From Aphis gossypii (lineage: Eukaryota > Arthropoda > Insecta > Hemiptera > Aphididae), in assembly GCF_020184175.1 (NCBI RefSeq), contig NC_065531.1, positions 84,476,604 to 84,540,603 of the forward strand: a DNA stretch of 64,000 bases. The letters are read 5' to 3'. Positions 49,681 to 61,010 of the stretch are shown here, in pieces. Within the stretch, counting starts at the first letter, position 1. Each line of letters opens with the position of its first letter. The notes beneath the pieces were generated by a model. That model had not been told where the DNA came from, searched no databases, and was given only the letters and a program-made list of their open reading frames with translations. The translations under genes were made by a program, and so were the position numbers.

Positions 49681-52150
49681 GCGAGATGACTGTATATAGG
49701 TATATAGACACAATTTATTGCATATTACAGCGATATTTATCTGCACCAGTATTATACCTCTCAACCCGTTCGTAATGATATAACATTAAAATATCACGTT
49801 AAACGAATAAAAATCTTGATTATTAAAATATGTATGTCGCCGATTGTTAGTATGTGCTATGGGATCGCTAGGAAACGTTATTTTAATAGAATATTGAAAT
49901 GAATAAACCCACGTAGAGACGGATAATCTCTGGAATATCATTTGTTGGGAATTTTCCCTGGAATTTTCGGAAACGCGTGAGGGAATTCATAGGAATTACT
50001 AAAAACCTGCAAAAACGAATTATAGTTTACACATTATATAATACCAAAAAAAAAAAAAAAATGGTATATTTTATTTCATTATTCAATGGTAGTTTTACTA
50101 AATTTTAGTTTAGCAACTATTTAATAATTAAAACTTTTATAAAATTAATCAGCTTTTTTTTATTTCTCTAGCTGATACCTAAGTTAGAGTCACCATAATA
50201 TTATGTTACAGTCTTATCGATTTGGAATATAGCGTCTCGCAATCCCGAAAAGTGTATTTGTGTTATATTCCAGAATCAATTTCAGTAATTTGTGTTAACA
50301 TTTTTTTTCCTTTTACCAAACATTTCTTGTAAAAAAACGTTTATGTTTTTATAAATGAAAAAATAATCAAATTTATTTTGATTACTTAATTGAATCTCGA
50401 AATAAATATTAAAATTATATTCCCAGTAGATTGTTAGGTATGCTCAATATAATTATGGGAGTGCAAACCCTTAGCCCGTTCAACAGTATTGGAAATCAAA
50501 TATTTAATTGTGAAAACGCTTTTCTTTACGAACATACGTGACAAACCACATATTCCAATATTGTTATACGCGTCAAAAGCATGAACTTTGAATCATATGT
50601 AAATATATGTATTCAAACACGACAAAAAACTCTCAATCCACGATATAAATTTATAATTTCATATCTGAGATTCAACAACAATCGTATTCTATTTGAGTGA
50701 ATCGATAAAATATAGGTATGTGTTTGTTAGAAATTCTGTGGTAAAGAATTATGAGAATTATCATATAATAATAATATATGATAATATCATCAATTTTCAA
50801 TTATTTCAGACACATAATAATGTTTTCTCCAAAAAATGTTCAACGACTGTTGGGGTTACCTTAAAAATAATATAGTATTACTTTTTATCAAAGAAATACC
50901 GACGTTAGTTCTTATGAGGATCGCTTGCATACTATGTGCGTAGGACAACTCTGCGAAGCGGTTCTTTTTATCCTAAAAAAAAAAAAAAAATATTACTGTC
51001 AATTTATTCATAAAGCAAAATTATTATATGTCTGATATTCAAAAAAATGAAATTTATAACGTGATATTTTTGTCTACATTGACGTCCAACGTGTTTGAGT
51101 TTTTGTCAGAATTTCAAGCAGCCATTTTATTCATACAATCGTTAATTTTTATCGAAGTATCCGAATATTTGTATAATATTTCTTTAATAAGAAACGTTAT
51201 TTATAATATTATTGGCTATTAAATCTGATGTTTCGATTGGAAAATGATTAACATTCAAATTTAGTGAGTAGACGTGTTTGACGGTTTATATAGGTACTTC
51301 AGGTTATTGGTTGAATATATTACGCATGTTATTTATATTTAATTTTATTATACCTAACATAATAAAAAATATATCATTTTTATACAAGTATTTTTTTCTT
51401 CAAATATTTAATGTAGTAAAGCTATTTTATTTTAAGTATAAATATGACCGTGAAATGATTTGTATTACATTTATAAAGAGGTACTATATTGTTATTATTA
51501 AATTATGTTTCAACATTTCACTTCTGGCTACAGTTGCCTAAAAGGTATTTTGGTAAATATAAGCACTAACAAATTATTTTTGAATTCTTTTCAGATGCAA
51601 TTAAAAATATTAAGACTTTTCTTATTGTTAAATAATATTGCAAGTTCTTTGTTTGCTGGTTTCTTTATTCTAATGAAATCACAAACTAATTACTCATCTC
51701 AAATTAAGAATATGAAAAAGAAACTCAAATTTAAGACATAGCAATATCGACCATGATTTGTTGTTGTTTTTCTAAAAATATACTAAACAATATTGCATAA
51801 TTTTTTTAAATTTTAAGTGTAGAAAGAATATATTTATTTATTCTCATATTAATCTTGTATCATTTATTTTTAAGGAAAGAGACACTACAAAATTTACTTG
51901 ATTCATGTAGTATGTTGAAGAAAAAAACGTAAAAGTCTACTACAAATGACACTGCCAGAACTCTTTATTTCGCTAACCATAAATTTTTACTATTATATCT
52001 TTTAGAACAATAACATTCAGGTGGGAAGTGCAATAATATAAACCTGCCATAACCAAAATATAAAACCAAACCATTAGTATATATATATATATAGATATAT
52101 ATTTATATACACGTATATATATAAAATCATACAATATATGATATATATAT
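49681..52150. other. AT-rich spacer
   Basis: A/T-rich with an A run at about 50045-50060 and moderate patches at 49900-50030 and 50200-50280. It includes the weak gene-like cluster annotated at 51028-51741. Confidence 0.5.
51028..51741 (+). pseudogene. Cluster of AT-rich protein-like frames, possible degraded gene
   Basis: Three consecutive + strand frames occur within 700 bases. The first (51028-51222, preceding ATG) reads FEFLSEFQAAILFIQSLIF in its middle. The last stretch follows a good acceptor (TTGAATTCTTTTCAG, AG at 51593-51594). It begins MQLKILRLFLLLNNIASSLF and runs to a TAG at 51739-51741, with one membrane-like segment and a lysine-rich tail. Together they resemble a small or multi-pass membrane protein broken into pieces, or AT-rich exons of one. 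No family is recognised. The frames are of chance length individually, so this rests on their clustering and the acceptor. Confidence 0.2.
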
Positions 52151-52152
52151 AC
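52077..52152. repeat. TA-rich low-complexity tract
   Basis: Imperfect (TA)n broken by GA, TTT and CG, ending in ATATGATATATATATAC. Confidence 0.8.
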
Positions 52153-52164
52153 ATAAATATTTAC

Positions 52165-52360
52165 TGAAAATCCAACGGTGAATATCTCCTGGCAGCATTT
52201 AACCTTTGAATTAAATTAGGCCGAGGAGGGTAAGGACACAATGGGCAACTTTCCAAAATAACCGAATATATCCGATGACCCAGTCCCCATCTAACCACAG
52301 GAAGAACCGAAATTGAATCACTTGAAAAACGGTCTCTTACCTATCGTAACCAATTTATAT
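52165..52360. other. GC-richer unclassified segment, possible repeat fragment
   Basis: About 190 bases of clearly different composition (GGCCGAGGAGGG near 52221, CCCAGTCCCCATC near 52280) bounded by A/T-rich sequence on both sides, directly after the TA tract. Neither strand gives an uninterrupted frame, although the minus strand has short protein-like pieces such as ESCPLCPYPPRPN. Sharp compositional boundaries suggest an inserted repeat fragment of unknown family. Confidence 0.3.
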
Positions 52361-52832
52361 TATTATTTCGATGGTAATAATATGCTCCTTATCAGCACGC
52401 TGCATATATACTACGTGGGTATCTCAAACTAACGTATACAAGACAACTAAAAAATGCATATTATTTATGACACTCATAAATCTTAGTACGTTCAGACTTA
52501 TATAGTACCCAAAACATTTCCTTGCGATACTTATATTTATTATATAAATGTTTTTTTTTTATATTTATACAATATTCCATTATGATTAAGTTGACGATAA
52601 AAGTTCAATTCTGAGCATTATTTTCCCATTTTCAGAAACCTTGGAACCAAAGTATAATATACGTAATACGAATGTATTTTAACATGTACAAACAAGGTAT
52701 TTTCTGAAATTCATTATTCACTTGTATTAGTACAAAAACCAGTCACTTGTATTTTATCTACCTAGTTGAAACGAGAAAGTTTTCGTTTAGAAGAATAGAA
52801 TTTAATATAGACCTAATTTATTTGGTCCTCGA

Positions 52833-52856
52833 AAAGCTATATATATATATAGCTTT
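52833..52856. repeat. 24-bp perfect palindrome
   Basis: AAAGC, then a 14-base AT alternation, then GCTTT: self-complementary over all 24 positions. The GC pairs in the arms distinguish it from a bare TA repeat. It could extrude as a cruciform. Confidence 0.7.
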
Positions 52857-55158
52857 ACCGTTATATTAATTGTCTACTTGGATAGACTCGGTAAACCTGG
52901 TAAAAATAAAAAAATAACCTATACGGACCTTTTCTGAACACACTTTTATATCTCGTTGTAGAGAATTTTTTTAACAGGTAAAATAAAAATAACAATCATT
53001 TATGATAATATACTAGATGCAAGATCAAATAAATTAAGTATAACATAAGTTAAGTATAAATAAGAAAAAGTATACAGTAGTTTAAAATAAATATCGTATG
53101 TAAAAAGTATCTTGTATCAAGTTCTAATCATAATACATATTATTATATTATTCTGTAACCGAATAAATGTTAAATTTTATTTATTGATAAAATAATATAC
53201 AGTGAGTCACTTAATAATTAAATAATAATGTTATACTCGTATAATAAAAATTAGTTAAAAATTACTATAATAAAAAGTCCCATTCACTTCAGTCTTCCAG
53301 AATAGAAAATGTATTATAATTTTAATATTATTATTATGTAGGTACTTAAATAGTCTAATAGGTGGTATTATATTAAATGATTCAATAAAGTATTACAAAT
53401 GTATTAAATAGAACTAAGATCTAGGTTCATTAGCTAGCCTACTACCGTTGTATTGTACATTGAATATTTTTTTTAAAGGTAAAACGTAAATTTATTGGTT
53501 AAATAATTAACGAACTTGCTCTTTCATCTTAACAAATGGAAAGTAATACATAAAAAAAAATACGGGACCATTATTATTTATTATTCTCATTGTGGACAAA
53601 CGTAACGTAGGCGTATACGTATTGAAGTTAGTCAATTATACTACCGGAGGCATTTCGTTGTGTGCATTATGTCACAAAGTCAATCACTGGACAATAAAAT
53701 TCAATGAAGTGTACGTATTATTCAATTAGAATTAGTACTACATTTGACACACAAAACGCGTCTCCGAATATATTGCACTATCATCATACATACAAATACT
53801 ATAACACACATTGCAATGATTTTAATAATGCATTTTAAAATAAAATTTTGGTTGAAATAAATAATATTGAAAGTATAACTTTATATATTAATATCAAATA
53901 TAATAGTAATGAATTAATATCGTTTCAACTCATCAGAATAATAATTGGCTAATGGATTTTAAATGTGTACACGGAATCCTATGGAAAATCATAATTACAA
54001 TATTTAAATATCTACTATAATATAATAGTAATAAATTATTGTTTTTGATTTAAATCATCTAAGGAATAAAATAATAATCATAAACTATTGACTTAATTAG
54101 AAATATTTTAATTTTTCAGTTTTTTCTTCTAAATAGTGCCTATATAGGTTTACAATGCAATTAATGTCTTTAATATATCATACATTCTTGATGAAACTGA
54201 ATAATTTATATTTCAAACGAATTTCACGTGAAAGTTATTATTTATTAAAATACTATACATTTCTGCTAGTATTGACTACAAAGCGTGTGATACCTACTGT
54301 TTTGATTATGCTAAATTTAACATATTTAATTAGTTTATATATGAAAATGAAACATATTTGTTTTATTGTAAGGACTGTGTTACACATTTAAATGATGTAA
54401 GTTTAGTATCTCATTACGTTACTCGTTTTTCCTTTTTGTTTTACTCGAATTATTATTGGTAAACAATATGTCATTGTTGTGGACTTTCTGTTTACGATAA
54501 ATTGACAAACGAAAAAAAAATCATAGTATTTTTTTAATCATTATAAAACCAAACTAATGATCGAGTTTCAATCTTTCAAATTAATATGAATTGAAGTTTA
54601 TATATTTTATACACTTTAAACCATTAAATAAAAAAGCAAACATTGACATTTAACAGATATAAGCCAAGACAGAAGAGCAGTAATTCATTTTAGTATTATT
54701 TTCTTTTTTACCAGACACTAAACATAAAATATGCAAGCAAACATTATTATTTTTTGAAAAGGCTTTGATGTGCCACTGCCACTAAAGAATTTTCACATAA
54801 AAGTTTTATTGAATTGTAATTTGTTTTCCCTGGATACAAAAGTTTTAAACATATCACTTACATTTGACATCGCTGTGTATAAAATGAAATTCTTCACTTT
54901 TGTGATCATCTCAAAACGCCTTTAAGAGTGTTGAAGCGGAATTTACAGAATCAATACAAATAAATGAACAGAGACGTTGCTGTTATTAAATGACAACATG
55001 ATATTATTATCAAAATAACCACAGTACTCACAATAAATATTGTGAATGACATTTGAAATATTTGAATACATTTATTGTTTAAAATTATCGTTATTCCCAG
55101 GTGTCAAGTTATCTCATAAAATATTTATAATAGCTTATAATGTTATAAGTAAGAATAA

Positions 55159-55182
55159 ATATATATATATATATATATATAT
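55159..55182. repeat. (AT)12 microsatellite
   Basis: Uninterrupted dinucleotide repeat. Confidence 0.9.
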
Positions 55183-55738
55183 TATTAACGTTATAATAAT
55201 ATTACGCGCTTGTGCATTTTTTCGAAAATATTTGAAATGGTTTTAAAAGATAAAATTCACAAAAAATAATCAAATTCATTTTTAATTTTCTAAAACAACC
55301 CTTGTGAATATTAAGTGGGTAAGGTCAGTTTAAAACACGGTTCAATATTTTGACCACTGCTGCAGTGGTAATAATTCACGACGTGATACTCACGTGTGCG
55401 CCATTATCAAATGCGTTCGATTGTCCGGCATCCCGCAGTCGTATAATATGTAAAGCAGTTTGCATTTCCCACAGTTAAACCGTCATAGTCATACGTATAC
55501 GTGGTTTGCAGGGTCGACTGCGTATAAAATATATATATAAAACACACGCACACGAATATGTATCGATGCGTATTGTGATAGTAATAATATGCGCCGCCGT
55601 GTATTATTATATTATTAATATAATAAGAGAGACCTTGATGATTTGCCACGGTTCTTATATTATTTCGAATTCGCGTCTTTAAACGTATATAGTAGCGACT
55701 ACAATAATCATATAATATATTATAACATCGGTGACCAG

Positions 55739-55744
55739 GTGAGA
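55739..55744 (+). other. Consensus splice-donor-like site
   Basis: GACCAG|GTGAGA matches the metazoan 5' splice-site consensus at essentially every informative position (CAG|GTRAG). It is the best donor I noticed in the window and would end a + strand exon at 55738. Without an assignable exon start this remains a prediction. Confidence 0.35.
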
Positions 55745-56196
55745 AAAAAAAATAAAAATGGCGTAATATATAATATCATAAGAAACTGCAGCTCGCTGAA
55801 AAGAACTCCGAAAAGTATTGTGCCCCGATTACAATAACAATAATAATAATAATAGTAATAATGTACATTATTACCATTGTCATCGGTGGTGGTGAAGATC
55901 TCACACGGTGCAGCCGCGCATAATATAGGCAAAAGCATGCATATATCGTATACACATATATATTGTTCACGTCTTTAATATAGCCTCCGGACACCCGGTG
56001 AGTCTCGGAGACTACCGCGACGATGATTTAACGACCGGCCACGACTCCGTTCCGAGGTTATTTATCGAGCATCCGTTGTCAAAACACTAGAAAGCGACGG
56101 CCCGAAAATACCTTTAGCCGTTTCAAGAGGCTATATGCCCGTACAGTCGTACACAAAGGTGCAAACGTAAGGCCCATAATACTGCATTATTTCGTG

Positions 56197-56243
56197 TATA
56201 TATATATATATATATAAAGAGAGACACAGAGAGAGAGAGAGAG
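56197..56243. repeat. (TA)10 followed by GA-rich repeat
   Basis: A TA repeat (56197-56216) is directly followed by a GA-rich tract (56219-56243, one CACA interruption). Confidence 0.9.
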
Positions 56244-56780
56244 CTGCCGTTTGTATCAACCCGGAGCTAAATCGCGGGGAGCGATGGAGACAATAATAAC
56301 ACTGCAGCTTTATGATACATAATATTATTATGAATACGGATACGCGCTAAAACAGCAGGAGCCGACCGGATAGGTCTTAAATCGGATTATTGTCATATAA
56401 ACTCATATTATTTCGGTATACCTAAATCGTCGTAATTGTACATAAACATTTCGACGTTTGGACCGTCGCACGTTTACGCGGGGGATATATGATATAATAT
56501 TATCAGCTGCCTCATGAAGAATTATCGCATATTATTGTGTACGAGCGTGTGTGTAATATTCGGGTAGTGGATTTTCATTTTGGAACATTAAATTAGATTT
56601 AAACGTTATCATACGAGGTTTATAATTGTCGACTGTGTCTTATGTGAAAGGTGTCAAGAAGATTAAAAGTTCTTTAAAGTATGCCCGTCTACGATTCACA
56701 AATTATTACAATCGTCCACGCGCAGAATAACAGGTATCTGCATTGTTCAAATCATCGCTATTCAATATAGTATACATCAT

Positions 56781-58200
56781 CGGTGTAAAAGTGTAGGAGG
56801 AAAGATTGTACTGTTATAATAGTGTTAAGATGTTTTATGATGACGTTACGATCGTATATGCGAAAAAATAAGCTTTGACGTCGTTTAACTAGCAGTAATT
56901 ATATATATTTTTTTTTTTGTTTAATGTGTTCCTTAAACACCTAATCATAATAATATATTATACTATCGTAACCAATAATTAAATTAAATATCACATGTTT
57001 CATTTTTTGAGTACCACGCAAAAATGTTTACACTGAACTTGGCGTATTGCGATTTGCGATACACTGCAACATGCATTAACAAGTGACTAAATTAATATTT
57101 CAAACAATATGATTATTATTAAACGCACAGAGCGCACAAAACCAACGCAATAAATAATTTACGACGGCGCGGTAACCACGAACACAGTGTCTGCCACGTT
57201 AATAATATTTGACCGGCGATTTCTAAGTGCGCCCGTCGTATTATTATAAACATATTAGAGTAAGGTGTATAATAATGTATAATATTTTTATTTGGAGCAC
57301 ACTATAGGTACGACAACAGAACAAATTTATCCGCCCTTTGAAGGAGCATAATATATTATATTATATTGTGTACGATTAATATTTACATCTCTGTGGAGGT
57401 AATTAAGGCTACTGGGTTGGACGTTAACTCCCATTCAACGTGCACTGCAGCAGTGGCAAAAACGGGTAATACTGTGTGAAAAGTAGTCGCTACAATGTTA
57501 ATTCACATGACTCGTTATTTAAAAAATTATCGTGTACGGAAAAAAATTCTCGGACGGCGGAACAGACAATATATCTACGTGTTAGCGCAAGTTGGTCAAC
57601 AATGCAAAAGCGCCGTTATAAAATTATACGCGTAAAAACAAAACAATAAAAAAAAACATAACAATTATTAGAAAGCACGTGTAGCGGATAACAGTTTAAA
57701 AAACATTTATTGCAGTGGTTTTTCGTGTAAGTATTTGTTGGTTTCGAGAGTAAGCCCGTGTGCTTCAATGATTTTTTTTCATTTCCATTTGGAATTTAAA
57801 TGTGTATATTAATCAGAAATGCGTATATGTACAGTATTAAGTAGCTACCTACTTTCTACTTATAATACATATATCTACAATGGATTCAAACGAAAAGTTC
57901 CGAGAAAACACAATATCGTAAAAGGAAATATATAATTTATTGGCCAAAAATTATTGAACTGACGTAAATAATATTACACATGTTATATTATAATAAATAT
58001 TTGCGGTATGTGGTACAATATGTTAGTACTTACTTACATAAAATATGCATCCATCAAATGCGCAAAATCCAATGCACAAATGCTAAGATTTGAAAAAAAA
58101 ATGCATTATGATTTCAGGATTGTATAGGATTTAAATCATATTTTGTTGTGTTATACCGTTTCGGTTCGTTTTTATGTATCGGTTGATCGATTTCGTGTGC
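56781..58200. other. Mixed spacer with CpG patches
   Basis: Alternates A/T-rich sequence with CpG-bearing patches (57120-57250, 57420-57470, 57540-57640). No frame is convincing. Probably an outlying part of the same regulatory territory as the flanking islands. Confidence 0.35.
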
Positions 58201-58222
58201 ATATTATATATATATATAATAT
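58201..58222. repeat. 22-bp perfect AT palindrome
   Basis: ATATT-flanked alternating AT, self-complementary over 22 bases. It ends 21 bases before the ATG at 58244, so it could also serve as TATA-like sequence for that ORF. Confidence 0.6.
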
Positions 58223-58243
58223 AATATATACGAACACAAAAAC

Positions 58244-58384
58244 ATGGCGATAAAATATTTTTCCCTTTTATTCTGCGGCAATTGTGTAAGCGTCCAAACC
58301 TCGGGCTGCATTTTATACCAATATAAATCGGTCAGAGGCCTGCAGTGTTTGAGCCGTTTGCGGGAAATGCGGCGGATACACTAG
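58244..58384 (+). CDS. Candidate small secreted Cys-containing peptide, 46 aa
   Basis: ATG at 58244 sits in AAAACATGG, a favourable eukaryotic start context. The frame runs 46 codons to TAG (58382-58384). It begins MAIKYFSLLFCGNCVSVQ, with a basic residue, a hydrophobic core and small residues, so it looks like a short signal peptide. Cysteines are at residues 11, 14, 22 and 35, the first two as CGNC. The C-terminal half is basic (RGL...CLSRLRE). It lies in a small GC-rich patch amid spacer. Alternatively it is a first exon ending at TTGT|GTAAGC (GT at 58286). No homolog is recognised. Length alone is not significant; the context and composition are what make it notable. Confidence 0.3.
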   Translation: MAIKYFSLLFCGNCVSVQTSGCILYQYKSVRGLQCLSRLREMRRIH

Positions 58385-59460
58385 TCTCCGACAACGAATA
58401 TACTAAAAAATATTAAGTAGGTACTCCAGAATTACCTGGAAATGGGGTAAGGGAAAACCCGCAAAAACGAATTTATTTTCGTTGTTATATGTATTATAAA
58501 CTGGCAGGTTAGTACATCGCACATACACACATTACAGTTCAAACTTTGATCCATTTTGGTTCTATTCAAAATGAACAAAAATAATGAAAATATTTTCTAA
58601 TATTAAGTGCCACTAAAATAGTATTAAAAAATGTATAACAACTATTACAATTTTCTATTTTTAGCATAATTTAAGCTTGTTATGTGTATTACTAAATCAT
58701 AGAAATTTAGCTCAAATAATAATTAATTTCTAATTTTCAAAATTATTACTAGTATTTTTGTATACAATGAAAATAAACTAATACCTACATGAATTTTATA
58801 CTACAACTGCACTTCTGAATTTCAACTAATCTCCACTGGGTCAATAAATTTATTAAAATGTAAATAATGCATTTTTTCACTTTTGTATAACATGATAGAA
58901 CTTACAAAGAAAGAAATGCGTTTTTACCAAAAAGTTGTTTAGCATACAACAGTTATTATTTTAGGAATTTTTATATTATCTCTGTTTTAAACAAATAAGT
59001 TTAAAAATATACATATGCAATGTTCAAAAAATATATTTTAAATATAAATTCTATTATGTCTGCGATGTTCAAAAGAAGGATAGACGATGAGTGGTATATG
59101 ATAATAATTTTTGAAATTTATAATTATGAAAATGTACTGGAGTTAAAACTATTTTGCAACTAGCAGTGAACGAAATCAATGCCGAAGAAAGAAATTATTT
59201 TAAACACAATATGTCTAAATTGAGAGTTAATCCAATGCTAGTGCCCTGTTGACTGAAAATGTCTAGTTCATTTTGCAAATGTTGACAATCAATTATAATA
59301 TTATCAATTGTTATGTCGTCATTATTAATATTAATTGCTATACTATCATATTATGTCATGCGTATGCCACTGTTGTTGAATTAGATTATATTTTTACGTA
59401 TAATGTGTGACAAGATATGAAAATGTGTATACTATGTTTGTCGTTACACGCACAATTAAC
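58385..59460. other. AT-rich spacer
   Basis: A short GC-richer end (58385-58470), then A/T-rich sequence. No gene seen. Confidence 0.55.
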
Positions 59461-59472
59461 GTCATTACAGGT

Positions 59473-59481
59473 GGGGGGGGG
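59473..59481. repeat. G9 homopolymer
   Basis: Nine consecutive G, part of GGTG(9)TTGG, followed by a C/T-rich stretch (CCCTCTTCCCGCG). Long G runs are rare in DNA this AT-rich. Confidence 0.85.
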
Positions 59482-59639
59482 TTGGTTGCCCTCTTCCCGC
59501 GTTGTTTGTTTTGTTTTTTTTTTTTTTAAATCACATACTTTTCAACACTATACACCATAAATAATACAAAAAGTAGGAATCTTCTATACTAACTATACAT
59601 ACCTAATAGCATAACTAAAACGGTACATTAAAATATTAA

Positions 59640-61010
59640 ATAAGCCATCGAGCGTCGAATAATATTTTACCGCGGAGCGACCATGTACATTAGCCGCAAC
59701 GTTTATTAGGTAATTATATTTTTTACCATACACCTGTGCACACATTTAAACATCTTTTTTACTGATTATTTTACACGTAACTTCATCACAGCGATCGTCG
59801 TCGTATTGACGCGTCGTATTGCCCGCGAGCACGATCACGGGGAAATAGTGAACCAGCACTCGTGCGGAATAGAGAGGAATTGCGAGAAAGAAGAAGTAAA
59901 AAACGCGACCGAGTGAAATAAATATGTTTCGCGGACGACGGCCGTGTTTCGAGAGAACGACAAAAGTGCGAGAGCGCGTTGCCAATACATGTATAATAGT
60001 TTACTGTACACAATGTGAGCCTCCCGGAGTCGGGGCGCGGCGGCGGGTAAAACCGCGACGCGACACCCGGCGAGAGCGGGCCGGAAAATATAAACTCGGC
60101 TTTTGCTCGGCGTGGGATATCGGAAAAAACGCGATAAAATAAACCGTTTTCTTTCCGCTTCGTATCACCGGACGAAAGTGTTGTTGTTTCGCCCTTGTTT
60201 TTCTCCGCCCCATAATGTTATTTAAAACCGTTCGCGTTATTATTTATTTATTTCGCCGCCGCCGCATCGGTCCTTCTACCGCCGTCGAGTATTACTTTTC
60301 CCTTATCGTCGTCGGATGATCGGGTTCGATTTTAAAACGACGACATGCGTTATAACCCGCACCGTCCACCCACCCACACACCCGTCACCGGCCCATGGTG
60401 TCGATGAAGGTATATACACCTGCGCACATCGCATTGTCGATAGTCACTCGATCTCTAAGACCGCGTATACTATGTGTGTGTGTGGGTAGTACCTGTGTGT
60501 CCTGTACACAGACTCGTACGTTACACACATCACCATCACGCGCGCTCCACCGTTTTATTGACATAAAAAGCACTTTTCCGAAATTCGAACTTCGCCCCTT
60601 ATACACACCGTACAGCTATAATATTTATTTTTCCGAGCCAAGTATATAAGTGTGTGAGCGGGTGCGTGTGTGTATTATTATATTATATTCCTGTTTTTGT
60701 ACACATACATGCGCGCGACAGAAGGATACAGTGTTATGGATTTGCCTTTTCTGCATTCGCCCTCGGAACTCGACATTTCCTCCGCGTACGTACGATGCGT
60801 GGAAAATAAAAATTATTTGTTATCTTTTTTTTCCTTTCTGAATTTTTTTTTCTCCACATTATTATTATTGTTTATTTTTTGTATGTTATTTTTTTACCCG
60901 TATACACTAGTAAACTGTATACAAGCGCGTGATTTTTTTTTTTTTTACTTCCTAAACGTTGCGAGCTACACAAGGGTTTCATCTTGGAGCTATTTTTCCA
61001 TCCGATATTA
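59640..61010. promoter_or_regulatory. Strongest CpG-rich island, candidate promoter
   Basis: Very high CpG density at 59920-60160 (for example GGGGCGCGGCGGCGGG near 60033) and 60250-60560, with CA/TG-rich sequence at 60365-60395 and 60465-60530. Frames open on both strands: 59924-60142 on + (arginine-rich, begins MFRGRRPCFERTTKV), 60736 onward on + (begins MDLPFLHSPSELDISS), and 59746-60213 on - in two overlapping frames. Such bidirectional openness is expected where stop codons are rare, so none is called. The ATG-bearing start MVSMK|GTATAT at 60395 is donor-like. It most resembles a housekeeping- or developmental-type insect promoter. Confidence 0.4.
60605..60622. repeat. 18-bp motif shared with 29202-29219
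   Basis: Second exact copy of ACACCGTACAGCTATAAT, again inside a CpG-rich island. The flanks differ immediately on both sides. Confidence 0.6.

Larger units (their letters stand above)
52361..55300. other. AT-rich spacer with one complex patch
   Basis: Mostly A/T-rich. A patch at 53560-53790 has more CpGs and ordinary complexity. The 78-codon frame at 54155-54391 (begins MQLMSLIYHTFLMKL) is protein-like but of chance length. It includes a 24-bp palindrome at 52833-52856 and an (AT)12 run. Confidence 0.5.
55301..56780 (+). promoter_or_regulatory. CpG-rich island, candidate promoter and untranslated exon
   Basis: GC- and CpG-rich over much of its length (55380-55440, 55890-55920, 55980-56110, 56250-56285). 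It contains CCAG|GTGAGA, a near-perfect splice donor, with GT at 55739-55740. The frame leading into it (from TTG at 55643) reads LYYFEFASLNVYSSDYNNHI, without an ATG. A TA repeat followed by a GA repeat lies at 56197-56243. GAGA repeats near insect promoters are commonly bound by GAGA factor. No coding call is justified. Confidence 0.4.

Noticed and set aside
49957..58473. Possible related repeat copies at 49957-50021 and 58435-58473 (CCTGGAA ... GCAAAAACGAATT)
   Set aside because: The shared blocks are short (13 bases at most) and their spacing differs by a factor of two. A 13-mer match is expected by chance in this window.
59746..60213. Three overlapping frames on both strands
   Set aside because: Mutual overlap in the densest CpG region and arginine-rich translations indicate stop-poor DNA rather than genes.
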